Assembly (NCBI GenBank): GCA_937930535.1
Contig: CALGKJ010000010.1
Span: 1 to 40,019 of the forward strand
DNA from: an uncultured Clostridia bacterium
GTDB taxonomy: Bacteria > Bacillota > Clostridia > Lutisporales > Lutisporaceae
Reading direction: 5' to 3'
Length of the DNA: 40,019 bases
Part shown: positions 25,941-34,664 of the stretch, in pieces
Layout of the letters: every line of letters starts with the position of its first letter
How positions within the stretch are numbered: the stretch's first letter is position 1
The notes under the pieces: generated by a model
Told to the model about the DNA's origin: nothing
Seen by the model: the letters and a program-made list of their open reading frames with translations, nothing else
Databases searched by the model: none
Position numbers and translations under genes: made by a program

Positions 25941-25974
25941 AAAAAGTGATGCCAGCTTATATGCATCACTTTTT
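25941..25974. terminator. Bidirectional intrinsic terminator
   Basis: AAAAAGTGATGC (25941-25952) pairs with GCATCACTTTTT (25963-25974) around a 10-nt loop, with T-runs both ways. It closes modAB and the convergent chemoreceptor gene. Confidence 0.9.
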
Positions 25975-26004
25975 TTATTACAATTTATCTGCTGTTTGCC
26001 GTCC

Positions 26005-27354
26005 TTAAAGTCTTATTAAATCCTCAATAGACAGTCCCACTGAGATTACGCCTGCTGCATCTAGTCTCTTTACAGCCATAAACTTGCATACTTCTCCTGT
26101 GTCAAATCTTCTGGATAATGGATATGGTCTTACAGCTTCGCCGCTTTTTGTAAATTCAACAAACCGTTTGTCCAGTTGAAAAATATTCAGTTTCGCAGCC
26201 GCCATCTCTGAGCAGTGCTCAAATACTCCGTTTTTATCTGCGTAAAAAATATTTTGTACTCCAAGCTTTTTGCTTAATTCCTGTAAAGCCTCAGTTGACT
26301 TGTCACCCTTATAGTTCATAATCTCCATACCTATTTCCATTAACCTTTTTTCCACCTTTTCGTCCAGGCTTTTTGAAAGAAAGGTGTCTGAAAGCTTAGT
26401 CAAACGCTCGGTTATTACCTTGAAATGCTCTACTATGCTCCACTGTCTGTTGATTTCGCTGATATCCTCTCTCATAAGCTCCAGAGTGTTTTCATGGGTA
26501 GTCATAAGCTCCAGTGACCTTTCGCTGGCATCTGAGGCAGATTTTTTTATATGCTCTGAGCTTTCCATGATTTTGCCGATGTTGGAATGAAGGTTGGCGG
26601 ATTTGTCAACTATTGTATCCAAGGTATCCTTTACTTCATTTATAGCACTATGAGTAGAGTTGATTTTTTCGTTATTAATTGATACCATGTCACGTATTGA
26701 TTCTACGTACTGCTCTATTTCTGTAAGAAACTTTTTAATATTAGAAGAAAAGTCTCCTGATTGGGCTGCCAGCTTGCTTATCTCGCTGGTTATTACCATA
26801 AAGCCCTTTCCTGCCTCCCCTGCTCTGGCGGCTTCTATGCTGGCGTTTAATGACAGCATGTTGGTCTTTTTTGCTACATCATCTATGTATTCTATAACCT
26901 TATATATTGATTGAGAAGATTTTTGAAGCTTCTCCACCACCTCTGAAAAGCTTTTGTTTGTACCAGCCAGACTATCCATATTGCTTACTACATCAGAAAT
27001 TTTCTGCTTTCCAATATCCACCGAGCTTATATTTGCTTGGGAAAGCTCCTCTGTCTTAACTGACTCGCTGTTTATACTGTCAATATTATTGGATATGCTG
27101 CTTATACTTTTATTTACTATAGCTATACTGTGATTATCCTTTTCCACCAGCTTCATTACCATATCAGAGGTTTCGTAAACCTTTTTGGAAGCATCATATA
27201 GATTATTAGTTTCCAGGAACATATCTCTGCTTGTGTTTGCCAAATCCAAGGAGATCCCTGTGTCTCTTGAGGAAGCCTGTTGTTTTTCCATAGCTGCTGT
27301 GTCATTAGTATTATGTACTTTACTTTTTTTAAATGCTGAAAATAACTTACTCAT
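26005..27354 (-). CDS. Soluble methyl-accepting chemotaxis-like protein with C-terminal sensor
   Basis: A 449-residue protein with no transmembrane helix. Residues about 30-330 are a helical MCP signalling domain with the tip [20 protein letters not shown] and [15 protein letters not shown]. The last 90 residues ([20 protein letters not shown], then [20 protein letters not shown]) resemble a small PAS/Cache-type sensor. The order, signalling domain first and sensor last, is the reverse of membrane receptors and points to a cytosolic signal. AGGGGGC lies before the ATG. It is transcribed alone. Confidence 0.85.
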   Translation of the reverse strand: MSKLFSAFKKSKVHNTNDTAAMEKQQASSRDTGISLDLANTSRDMFLETNNLYDASKKVYETSDMVMKLVEKDNHSIAIVNKSISSISNNIDSINSESVKTEELSQANISSVDIGKQKISDVVSNMDSLAGTNKSFSEVVEKLQKSSQSIYKVIEYIDDVAKKTNMLSLNASIEAARAGEAGKGFMVITSEISKLAAQSGDFSSNIKKFLTEIEQYVESIRDMVSINNEKINSTHSAINEVKDTLDTIVDKSANLHSNIGKIMESSEHIKKSASDASERSLELMTTHENTLELMREDISEINRQWSIVEHFKVITERLTKLSDTFLSKSLDEKVEKRLMEIGMEIMNYKGDKSTEALQELSKKLGVQNIFYADKNGVFEHCSEMAAAKLNIFQLDKRFVEFTKSGEAVRPYPLSRRFDTGEVCKFMAVKRLDAAGVISVGLSIEDLIRL

Positions 27355-27401
27355 TGGTTTGCCCCCTATTTAACAATACATATGTTTTATTGTCTAAATT
27401 C

Positions 27402-27447
27402 TATAAAAACAACTGGATATATTTAATTTTGATGTTGTTTCTCTTTA
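27402..27447. repeat. Palindromic element, module A (copy 7)
   Basis: TATAAAAACAAC to GTTGTTTCTCTTTA with the module-A core TGGATATATTTAATTTT. The arms are slightly eroded. It lies in the promoter region of the soluble chemoreceptor, downstream of the methyltransferase gene. Confidence 0.75.
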
Positions 27448-27552
27448 TTTTATCATATTATTGTTAATTTCAATAACCAATTGTAAGAAAATATTTAATA
27501 TTTAGTAAATTTCATTTTCTTGTTAGCAGTACATACATTTTACATATATGGG

Positions 27553-28335
27553 CTATTTTTCTGACACCAAAGAAAATGTTTTTGGAATACCCTTGTCATA
27601 TATATCGGAGGAAAGATTAGGCTCTTCTCTTAGGCATTTAAGCCTAAAGCCTGCATCTGCTGCTGCTGTTACTATTTCGCCAAGATTCCACTTACGGATA
27701 AGTGCCTTGCTCTCATCAGTGCTTTTGTCATCCTCAAGATATTTTGAATAAGCTGCATCCACCTCTTGCAGAGAGGTATCAAAATAATCGCCGGTAACCT
27801 TGTGCTTGCGTACATTGGCGGTTGAGCCTCTTGATGAAATCAGCTTGGTAGAAACAGGATGAAAGTCTCTGAGGATAAAAATACCTCCCTTTTCTATAAG
27901 GGTATAAGCTGTTTTGAAAAAGGGAAGCAAATCAGTAAAATAGTGCAGTATTCCAAGCTCTGCAAAAACAATCTGACATTGAGGCACAAGCTCTGCCTTA
28001 GGCAGCTTCAAAACATCACTTACTATATATTCAATGTCAACAGAAGCAGCAGCAGCCAGCTCCTTGGCATACTGCATATTCGCCGCAGAAAAATCTATTA
28101 CCTTTACTTTTGCTCCAAGCAGTGCCAGTGCTACAGCCTTTGTTCCGTTGGAGCCCATAAGATTAATGATGCTTTTGTTTTTCACCTCTCCCATCAGCTC
28201 ATATATGGGACGAAGCCTTACTATGGGGTCTTTTTTCAGCTTTTCTGCCATCTCCTGAGGAGTACCGAATCTATGCACCCATGCATCATAGGTGTTCTGA
28301 TTCCATGCCTTTTCGTTGCTGTTATTCATTTCCAT
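27553..28335 (-). CDS. Class I SAM-dependent methyltransferase
   Basis: A 260-residue methyltransferase. Motif I is SIINLMGSNGTKAVALALLG (about 55-74). KVKVIDFSAANMQYAKELA contains the acidic ribose-binding Asp. YIVSDVLKLPK and AELGILHYFTDLLPFFKTAY are the following strands, and FILRDFHPVSTKL is the post-motif. MGSNG varies from the usual D/E-x-G-x-G. The N-terminus has NQNTYDAWVHRFGTP, as in many uncharacterised Firmicute enzymes. The substrate is unknown. AAGGGTGG lies about 10 bases before the ATG. Confidence 0.85.
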   Translation of the reverse strand: MEMNNSNEKAWNQNTYDAWVHRFGTPQEMAEKLKKDPIVRLRPIYELMGEVKNKSIINLMGSNGTKAVALALLGAKVKVIDFSAANMQYAKELAAAASVDIEYIVSDVLKLPKAELVPQCQIVFAELGILHYFTDLLPFFKTAYTLIEKGGIFILRDFHPVSTKLISSRGSTANVRKHKVTGDYFDTSLQEVDAAYSKYLEDDKSTDESKALIRKWNLGEIVTAAADAGFRLKCLREEPNLSSDIYDKGIPKTFSLVSEK

Positions 28336-28556
28336 ATTTATAAACCACCCTTAATATTTTTAGTTTAATATTACCATAATAACACATAGTATTTAACAAA
28401 GTGAGAATAGAATTCCATGCTTTTATAAAATGTTTCCCAGATATTCAGCCTATGGACTGCCCTTTGCAGTTAAACCAATTGACAAGTCTGTAATTAACAA
28501 AGATAATGAATATAAATGGCGATAAATATAGCAATATGCTGATTAGGAGGTTCTCA

Positions 28557-29435
28557 ATGCAATTAGAAATTATTAAATTTTTGCAAAGCTTTAGTTCACC
28601 CTTTTTAGATAAGCTTTTTGAGCTTATAACCATAACCGCAGAGGAAAGCACAGTAATAATACTGGCAGCTATTTTTTTATGGTGCTTAAACAAGGATTTA
28701 GGCTATAGACTGGGTTTTGTATGTCTTTCTGGAAACGCACTTAATGTTGGTATAAAGGAAACGTTCCAAGCTCCAAGACCTATAGGGCAGGAGGGAATAA
28801 AGTCCATCAGGGTGGAAACCGCAGACGGTTTTTCCTTTCCAAGCGGTCACACGCAAGGCTCTACCTCTATGTGGCTGACTATAATGATAAATATAAAAAG
28901 CAAGCTTGTATATATAATTGGTTCGGCAATCTTTGTTCTGGTAGGTACATCCAGAATGTATCTTGGGCTTCACTGGCCTGTAGACGTAATAGGCGGTATG
29001 CTTATTGCACTAGCATGGGTGCTTATTGTAAATAAGCTGTACAGCTACTCAAGAAAAATCAATAACAACATGCTGATGGGTATACTTCTGCTTCCAATGC
29101 TTTTAGGGCTGTTTATATTCCACGAAGAAAACTACATTAAGTCCTGTGCCGCCATGCTTGGCTTTTTCATAGGATTTCTGCTGGAGCAGGAATATATCAG
29201 ATTTGACACTAAAGCCACCCTGCCTGTACACATTGCAAAGCTGATAATAGGCATTGGTATACTGATGGGGATCAAATCGGGTCTGAAGCTGCTGCTTCCA
29301 GAAGCATTAGGCAGTAACTTTATAAGGTATACTGTAATCGGTTTATGGGCATCCGGCGGTGCTCCCTTTGTATTCAGCAAGCTCTTTGGCAAAAAAACTA
29401 TGGCTGTAAAAAATCAAAAGAATTATAAGGCTTAA
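28557..29435 (+). CDS. PAP2-family membrane phosphatase
   Basis: A 292-residue membrane protein. The acid-phosphatase motifs are complete: KETFQAPRP (K-x6-RP), FPSGHTQGS (PSGH) and SRMYLGLHWPVDV (SR-x5-H-x3-D). The phosphatase half is followed by about four more transmembrane helices (about 165-285), longer than a minimal PAP2 protein. Likely substrates are lipid phosphates or undecaprenyl pyrophosphate. The start at 28557 is chosen because TTAGGAGG stands 6 bases before the ATG; the in-frame extension upstream lacks a ribosome site. Confidence 0.9.
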   Translation: MQLEIIKFLQSFSSPFLDKLFELITITAEESTVIILAAIFLWCLNKDLGYRLGFVCLSGNALNVGIKETFQAPRPIGQEGIKSIRVETADGFSFPSGHTQGSTSMWLTIMINIKSKLVYIIGSAIFVLVGTSRMYLGLHWPVDVIGGMLIALAWVLIVNKLYSYSRKINNNMLMGILLLPMLLGLFIFHEENYIKSCAAMLGFFIGFLLEQEYIRFDTKATLPVHIAKLIIGIGILMGIKSGLKLLLPEALGSNFIRYTVIGLWASGGAPFVFSKLFGKKTMAVKNQKNYKA

Positions 29436-29472
29436 AATTTAAGCAGGTACAATGTGTGCCTGCTTAAATTTT
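29434..29472. terminator. Bidirectional intrinsic terminator
   Basis: AAAATTTAAGCAGG (29434-29447) pairs with CCTGCTTAAATTTT (29459-29472). It overlaps the PAP2 stop codon and serves the convergent DUF3298 gene as well. Confidence 0.9.
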
Positions 29473-29476
29473 TGAG

Positions 29477-30226
29477 CTATTTTATTAATGCCGGATTTAA
29501 TATTGGGGAAAGCTCGGAAAATGGTATCTTAATAACTGGTATTTTGCTTTCCAAGGGTGCTATCTGGTGAAAACCAAAAAAAACTGATATGACATCATCT
29601 TCTATATAAAAGGGTTGATCCTCAGCAATCCCCTTGAAGGTTTTAGCTGCATCTGGAAAGTATTTGTCCTTATTCTGAGTCAGCTCTTCTATTATTTCTC
29701 TATTAATAACGCTTTTGTAATCAGTACCGCTTATAAACAAATCCTTCAAGGAAATAGGACGTCCTGTATTAAGATTATAGTTATATGCAGTTTTTATATA
29801 GCTGTTTCTTCCGCCTATATACTCATAATACAGTATAGTTATACTTATTATATCGTTTTTGTTATATGTTACTTGATATATAGTAGATACTACATAAGGT
29901 ATGAATTTTTCACCATTCTTTTTTGCCAAGTCTGCATAATAATCTGCGGCTTTTATCATTTGTTGGTTAAATTCTGTTATATCAAGCTCAATAGATTCAT
30001 TTAATCTTTTCAGTGCAGCTTCATAGCTGTCACTTCCGCTCTGCGTACTCTCCAAAACTGGTATTCTAAGCTCTGCACTTATATTCTCTCTTTCATACTT
30101 AATTACTTTCGTCTTTACTGTTACAGGATTAGACGCTTGAGACACCCTTTGAAAGGGATTCTTTTTAAAGTCTCTGTAATATGAGTAAAGGGGGCATTGC
30201 AGGCATTTTGCAGCACAATTAAACAT
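29477..30226 (-). CDS. DUF4163/DUF3298 (RsiV-like) domain protein
   Basis: A 249-residue protein. DUF4163 spans about 40-130 and DUF3298 about 135-245: YYEYIGGRNSYIKTAYNYNL, TGRPISLKDLFISGTDYKS, and FYIEDDVISVFFGFHQIAPL. This pair forms the lysozyme-binding part of the anti-sigma factor RsiV and occurs in PdaC. Here there is no transmembrane helix or signal peptide. Instead the N-terminus has NCAAKCLQCPLY, four residues between the first two Cys and two before the third, which might bind metal. GGAGG lies about 9 bases before the ATG. A 6-bp dyad at 30249 lies upstream. Confidence 0.75.
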   Translation of the reverse strand: MFNCAAKCLQCPLYSYYRDFKKNPFQRVSQASNPVTVKTKVIKYERENISAELRIPVLESTQSGSDSYEAALKRLNESIELDITEFNQQMIKAADYYADLAKKNGEKFIPYVVSTIYQVTYNKNDIISITILYYEYIGGRNSYIKTAYNYNLNTGRPISLKDLFISGTDYKSVINREIIEELTQNKDKYFPDAAKTFKGIAEDQPFYIEDDVISVFFGFHQIAPLESKIPVIKIPFSELSPILNPALIK

Positions 30227-30248
30227 ATTAGATATACCTCCATAGATC

Positions 30249-30264
30249 GACCTGTATCCAGGTC
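30249..30264. promoter_or_regulatory. Short dyad upstream of the DUF3298 gene
   Basis: GACCTG-TATC-CAGGTC is a perfect dyad 22 bases before the start codon. It could be an operator or a leader hairpin. Confidence 0.35.
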
Positions 30265-30281
30265 ATAGGGCTTGTAAGACA

Positions 30282-30306
30282 GGGCTGGCGTATATCGCAC
30301 AGCCCC
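30282..30306 (-). terminator. Terminator-like hairpin after the Pro/Gly-rich gene
   Basis: On the - strand GGGGCTG, then GCG, ATATA, CGC and CAGCCC form a GC-rich hairpin 7 bases after the stop. The following U-run is weak. Confidence 0.5.
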
Positions 30307-30312
30307 TATAAT

Positions 30313-30804
30313 TTAAAAGCATTCAAAATTTTGTATTTGTCTTAAATCTATACCAAAATACCTCCAGTTGCGTCCGGTCCATCTCCAGCCTGCTACAGAT
30401 CTTGGTCCTACAAATACCAGCCATGCCCAAAATGCCCTTCCGTCTCTTAGCCATAGATATACATATCTATATGTGCAGGGTCTTATAGCCCCGGGATCTA
30501 CCGCCATTATTCCAACCGTTGGTTTAGGTCTTGGTACTACGCTAGGCGGCGGTCCTGACGGCGGTCCTGAAAACTGACCTCCCTGCCCCGGTGGTGTGAA
30601 AGGCGGTCCGAAACCTGGTCCGGTCTGCCCCGGCGGTGTAAAAGGCGGTCCGAAGCCTGGTCCAAAGCCCGGTCCCTGCCCCGGTGGTGTTGATGGCGGT
30701 CCATAGGGGAAAATAAATTGCAATGGGTTCTGTCTAAAATATGGGCAGTAGGAATGGTCAAATTCCATTAAATCTCTATCCTCATTTTCTTCGTATTGGC
30801 TCAT
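30313..30804 (-). CDS. Pro/Gly-rich protein with conserved aromatic C-terminus
   Basis: A 163-residue protein. The N-terminus is acidic (SQYEENEDRDLMEFD) and then FDHSYCPYFRQNP. Residues about 37-95 are Pro/Gly/Phe-rich repeats built on GFGPPFTPPGQ. The C-terminal 60 residues are aromatic and basic: CTYRYVYLWLRDGRAFWAWL, VFVGPRSVAGWRW, YFGIDLRQIQNFECF. Proteins of this build occur in spore-forming Firmicutes and may be surface or spore-coat components; that role is inferred. The ATG at 30804 is supported by TTAGGAGTG; the frame extends 9 bases further with no ribosome site. Confidence 0.7.
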   Translation of the reverse strand: MSQYEENEDRDLMEFDHSYCPYFRQNPLQFIFPYGPPSTPPGQGPGFGPGFGPPFTPPGQTGPGFGPPFTPPGQGGQFSGPPSGPPPSVVPRPKPTVGIMAVDPGAIRPCTYRYVYLWLRDGRAFWAWLVFVGPRSVAGWRWTGRNWRYFGIDLRQIQNFECF

Positions 30805-30880
30805 ATAAATCACTCCTAAATACAGTCTCAGGTATAGTATATGTAGTTGTGAGCCTATGTGTTACTATTTTTAATCTCTC

Positions 30881-30914
30881 AAAAAGAAAAACTCCACGAA
30901 AGTGGAGCTTTTTT
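30881..30914. terminator. Intrinsic terminator after glnS
   Basis: CTCCAC-GAAA-GTGGAG (30892-30907) with A-runs before and T-runs after it, so it can act on both strands. It lies directly after the glnS stop on the - strand. Confidence 0.8.
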
Positions 30915-30915
30915 G

Positions 30916-32574
30916 TTATTCTACCTTAAAGGAGCTTTTTAGTGATACTATTCTATTAAATACAGGTTTTTCCTCTGTAGTATATTTTGAATCTACATTA
31001 AAGTATCCATGTCTGAAAAACTGGAGCTTTTCCTGGGGCTTAACACCTGTTAGATTTGATTCAACATAGCCTTGAAGCACCTCCATAGAGTTTGGATTTA
31101 CCTGCTCAAGGAAGGTTTTGCCTTCTTGTTCTGACTGTTCATCCAGTATTAAAGGCTCAAACAATCTAAACTCAGCAGCGACCGCACTGCTTGCATCTAC
31201 CCAATGGATAGTGCCCTTTACCTTTCTTTCTGTAAAGCCTGTTCCGCTCTTTGTCTGAGGATCGTAGGTACAGTGTATTTCCACTATGTTACCTGCCTCA
31301 TCCTTTATTACTTCATTGCATTTTATAAAGTATGCACCCTTTAGACGTACTTCATTTCCTGGGAAAAGTCTAAAGTATTTCTTTGGAGGATTTTCCATAA
31401 AGTCTTCCTGCTCTATATATATTTCTCTTGAAAAGGTCAGCTTTCTGCTGCCCATCTCTGGATTGTCCGAGTTGTTCTCTACTTCCAAAAGCTCTGTTTG
31501 TGCTTCTGGATAGTTGGTTATTACTACCTTGAGAGGTCTTAAAACTGCCATAGTCCTTGGTGCTTTCATAAGCAGGTCTTCTCTTATAAAATGCTCCAGC
31601 ATTTGAGCATCTACGGTGCTGTTGCTCTTGGATACGCCTATTTCTCTGCAAAAGCTTCTTATAGCTTCCGACGTAAAGCCTCTTCTTCTGAGTCCTGCTA
31701 TAGTAGGCATTCTGGGATCATCCCAGCCATCCACAAACCCTTCGTCAACAAGTGCCTTAAGCTTTCTTTTGCTCATTACTGTATTTGTAAGGTTAAGCCT
31801 TGCAAATTCGATTTGCTGAGGCTGACTTTTCATTTCACATTCCTGTATAACCCAGTCATACAAAGGACGGTGATCCTCAAACTCCAGCGTACATATGGAG
31901 TGGGTAACATCCTCTACAGCGTCCTCAATAGGATGAGCAAAATCATACATAGGGTATATGCACCACTCATCACCTGTATTATGATGTGATGCGTGTGCTA
32001 TTCTGTATATAACCGGATCTCTCATGTTTATATTGGGTGAAGCCATATCTATCTTTGCTCTTAGTACCTTTTCGCCATCCTTAAACTCACCCTTACGCAT
32101 ACGCTCAAACAGGTCAAGATTTTCCTCTGCTGTTCTGTTTCTGTATGGGCTTTCCTTTCCCGGCTCCTTGAGGTTTCCTCTGTATGCTCTCATTTCCTCT
32201 GCGGTCAGGTCATCTACGTACGCCTTGCCTTTTTTGATCAATAGTACTGCTCTGTTGTACATTTCTGTAAAGTAGTCTGATGCAAAATATAGATTATCCC
32301 ATTCAAACCCAAGCCATTTTACGTCTTCTTTAATAGATTCTACATATTCAGTGTCTTCCTTTACGGGGTTTGTATCATCAAACCTTAGGTTTGTTTTTCC
32401 ATTATATTCATCAGCCAGCTCAAAGTTAAGCACTATGGATTTTGCATGACCTATATGAAGATAACCGTTAGGCTCTGGCGGAAATCTCGTTATAACCTCA
32501 CTGCGTTTTCCAGTTTTCAAATCCTCAGTAACTATGTTCTTAATAAAATTTGATGAAGTTTGTTTATTATCCAT
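30916..32574 (-). CDS. glnS: Glutaminyl-tRNA synthetase
   Basis: A 552-residue class I synthetase. [17 protein letters not shown] (about 30-46) carries the HIGH motif, LRFDDTNP follows, and [18 protein letters not shown] holds the KMSKS-type loop (about 265). The C-terminal half is the anticodon-binding beta-barrel region ([34 protein letters not shown]). It charges tRNA-Gln in the cytosol. Length is normal for bacterial GlnRS. Many Firmicutes use GatCAB instead, so direct GlnRS is a notable but known feature of clostridia. AAGGAAGTGA lies 5 bases before the ATG. No T-box leader is visible. Confidence 0.96.
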   Translation of the reverse strand: MDNKQTSSNFIKNIVTEDLKTGKRSEVITRFPPEPNGYLHIGHAKSIVLNFELADEYNGKTNLRFDDTNPVKEDTEYVESIKEDVKWLGFEWDNLYFASDYFTEMYNRAVLLIKKGKAYVDDLTAEEMRAYRGNLKEPGKESPYRNRTAEENLDLFERMRKGEFKDGEKVLRAKIDMASPNINMRDPVIYRIAHASHHNTGDEWCIYPMYDFAHPIEDAVEDVTHSICTLEFEDHRPLYDWVIQECEMKSQPQQIEFARLNLTNTVMSKRKLKALVDEGFVDGWDDPRMPTIAGLRRRGFTSEAIRSFCREIGVSKSNSTVDAQMLEHFIREDLLMKAPRTMAVLRPLKVVITNYPEAQTELLEVENNSDNPEMGSRKLTFSREIYIEQEDFMENPPKKYFRLFPGNEVRLKGAYFIKCNEVIKDEAGNIVEIHCTYDPQTKSGTGFTERKVKGTIHWVDASSAVAAEFRLFEPLILDEQSEQEGKTFLEQVNPNSMEVLQGYVESNLTGVKPQEKLQFFRHGYFNVDSKYTTEEKPVFNRIVSLKSSFKVE

Positions 32575-32687
32575 TTAAGTCACTTCCTTCACTTTGCTTA
32601 TCATCATTTTACCCTGCAATAGAATTAATATATCATAAATATTATTATTTTTCCATGCATACAAATTTATTATTTACAATTACTTTT

Positions 32688-32791
32688 TATAGAGAAATAA
32701 CTTCAAAATTAAATTTTACCAGTTGTTTCTCACAAAGAGATTAGCAGCTCTTAACGAAAATTATTTTGAGTTTTAGAGTTGCTAATCTATA
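32688..32791. repeat. Fused palindromic element, modules A+B (copy 8)
   Basis: TATAGAGAAATAAC to GTTGTTTCTC, joined by ACAAAG to AGATTAGCAGCTC...GAGTTGCTAATCTATA. It is 104 bp, the mirror of copy 5. Its right edge contains the stop codon of the HNH gene (32787-32789). Confidence 0.9.
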
Positions 32792-33212
32792 GGTATCTGC
32801 GTGGGTCAGCTATAGATATTTTATTGTCTTCCACGTAGAAGCTGTATTCATCGCCATGAAATATTATTCTGTCCTCAGCAATTTCGAGTCTGTGTACTGC
32901 ATACACTATTTTTATCAGCTCCTCATGCTTTATGCCTAGCCTTTTACTTGTTATTTTTCTATCTTCAACGGCTTTTTTCAAGTTTTGTATCATAATCTGT
33001 TCATAATCCTCTGGTATGCTGCTTTTTTTAAGTTTATTGCAGCTCTTGCAGCATAAAACCAGATTAAAGGTATCATCTGGTCCCCCTTTACTCTTAGGGA
33101 GGTAATGATCCAAGGTCACCTTTTTTAGAGGTAGCTCCTTGCCGCAAAAATAGCATACTCCTTTGTCTCTTTCGTGAATATACTTTTTCTCTATTTTCTT
33201 ATGTTCCTTCAT
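32787..33212 (-). CDS. HNH endonuclease-family protein
   Basis: A 141-residue protein with an HNH nuclease domain: CYFCGKELP (first CxxC), VTLDHYLPKSKGGPDDTFN (catalytic His and Asn), LVLCCKSCNKLK (second CxxC). A helical tail follows, with RRYL at the end. These small stand-alone HNH proteins are common in Firmicutes and their role is unclear. AGGAGTG precedes the ATG. The final Leu codon and the stop codon overlap a fused repeat, so the C-terminus has been shaped by that insertion. The promoter is at 33294-33321. Confidence 0.85.
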   Translation of the reverse strand: MKEHKKIEKKYIHERDKGVCYFCGKELPLKKVTLDHYLPKSKGGPDDTFNLVLCCKSCNKLKKSSIPEDYEQIMIQNLKKAVEDRKITSKRLGIKHEELIKIVYAVHRLEIAEDRIIFHGDEYSFYVEDNKISIADPRRYL

Positions 33213-33293
33213 TTATGCACTCCTATCGTGACTTGCCAAACCGTAAGTATTTGTTTGCTTATACATCCCTATTTATATAATGATATTATATAA

Positions 33294-33321
33294 ATTATAG
33301 TATATCACTGGATAAAGTCAA
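33294..33321 (-). promoter_or_regulatory. Sigma-A promoter for the HNH gene
   Basis: On the - strand: TTGACT (33321-33316), a 16-bp spacer, TATAAT (33299-33294). Confidence 0.65.
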
Positions 33322-33416
33322 TATTTGCCTGCATATTCTTATTATTGGGCAAAAGGGTTTTGGCAGATACCGTAGAAATATTAAATGATTACTATTTGTT
33401 TTGAGAGGGGTTAATA

Positions 33417-34664
33417 ATGGTTATCTTTACTTTGTTGGCCGCTATGGTGGTCACTCTTATATTGGTAAGCAAAAAGGTAAACATTGGATCTTCACTTATA
33501 GTCGGAGCAGTTATACTGGCTCTTTTAAACAATAAGGGGATTGTTTATGTTTTTGCACTTTTGTACAAAAGTGCTATAGAGAGGGATACAGTATCCTTGG
33601 GTATTACTGTTGCTCTTATCAGTATACTTGGGCATTTAATGGAAAAATACTTTATACTGGATAGAATGATCACTGCTTTGGAGAAAATGCTTAGAAGTAC
33701 AAAAACTACAATATTGATGGCTCCAGCCATAATAGGTACGCTGCTGGTTACGGGAGGTGCCTTGATGTCCTGCCCTGTGGTAAATTCATTAGGCAAAAGG
33801 CTTGATATACCAGAGGATAAAAGAGCAGCTATCAATATGATATTCAGACATGCCTTGTACTTTGTTTTCCCATTGTCGCCTACAATATTGCTGGCGGCAA
33901 AGCTGGGTGATTATAAAATCTGGGATTTTATAAAGCTTCAAGCACCTGTTGCAATTACTATGTATATTACGGGATATCTGATCTACGTGAAAAAGTATAG
34001 AGATATTGCTCCCCAAGCTGCCAGCATCAAGGAATATACAAAAAGTGTATTGCAGTTTTTGCTGTATTCCTCTCCTATATTAGTCAGTATGTTGGGAGCA
34101 GCCATATTCAGTATTGATTTTAATTATTCTCTGCTTGGGGGAATCGCAGTCAGCATTGCTATAAATATATTTGATAAAAGAAAAGATGCAAAATATGATG
34201 TGAAAGAGCCTTTATATAGAACCCTTTATAAGGGTATAAAGCCTTCTATGGTAACTGCAATAGTGGGAATAATGGTGTTTAAGAATTCGGTAAATGATAT
34301 CAGTGAAATTCTTGAGCAGCTTAGAGCGTTTTTGGATATGGGTATGCCCTTGGAGCTTATGATAATAGTTGCTTGTGCTCTTATTGCCTTTCCTTTGGCT
34401 TCTACTCAATCTGGGGTTGCTATACTTTATCCTATGATACTGCCTTTGGCACCCAGCTATGATGTTAAGCTGCTTTATGCGATATTTATATATACTAATT
34501 CGTTTTTGTTTTACTTTATATCGCCGCTGCATTTGTGTCAGGTTTTGACCTTGGAGCATTTTAGGGTTAGCATTAAGAGGCTGCTTAAGAATTATGTGGT
34601 TATTTTGCCTGTTTCTTATGGGGTTATGGTTTTGGTTTATGTGGTTAATATGTGGGTTCGGTAG
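33417..34664 (+). CDS. DUF401 family membrane permease
   Basis: A 415-residue integral membrane protein with about ten helices, of the DUF401 family (typical segments IIGTLLVTGGALMSCPVVNS, FPLASTQSGVAILYPMILPL, FYFISPLHLCQVLTLEHF). The family is related to ion/carboxylate transporters and its substrate is unknown. GAGAGGGG lies 6 bases before the ATG. The last 100 codons use G or T at nearly every third position, unlike the first part of the gene. It converges on a TPR gene. Confidence 0.8.
   Translation: MVIFTLLAAMVVTLILVSKKVNIGSSLIVGAVILALLNNKGIVYVFALLYKSAIERDTVSLGITVALISILGHLMEKYFILDRMITALEKMLRSTKTTILMAPAIIGTLLVTGGALMSCPVVNSLGKRLDIPEDKRAAINMIFRHALYFVFPLSPTILLAAKLGDYKIWDFIKLQAPVAITMYITGYLIYVKKYRDIAPQAASIKEYTKSVLQFLLYSSPILVSMLGAAIFSIDFNYSLLGGIAVSIAINIFDKRKDAKYDVKEPLYRTLYKGIKPSMVTAIVGIMVFKNSVNDISEILEQLRAFLDMGMPLELMIIVACALIAFPLASTQSGVAILYPMILPLAPSYDVKLLYAIFIYTNSFLFYFISPLHLCQVLTLEHFRVSIKRLLKNYVVILPVSYGVMVLVYVVNMWVR

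Noticed and set aside
32575-32687. T-box or other riboswitch upstream of glnS
   Set aside because: The leader is short and AT-rich, without a T-box core motif or terminator.
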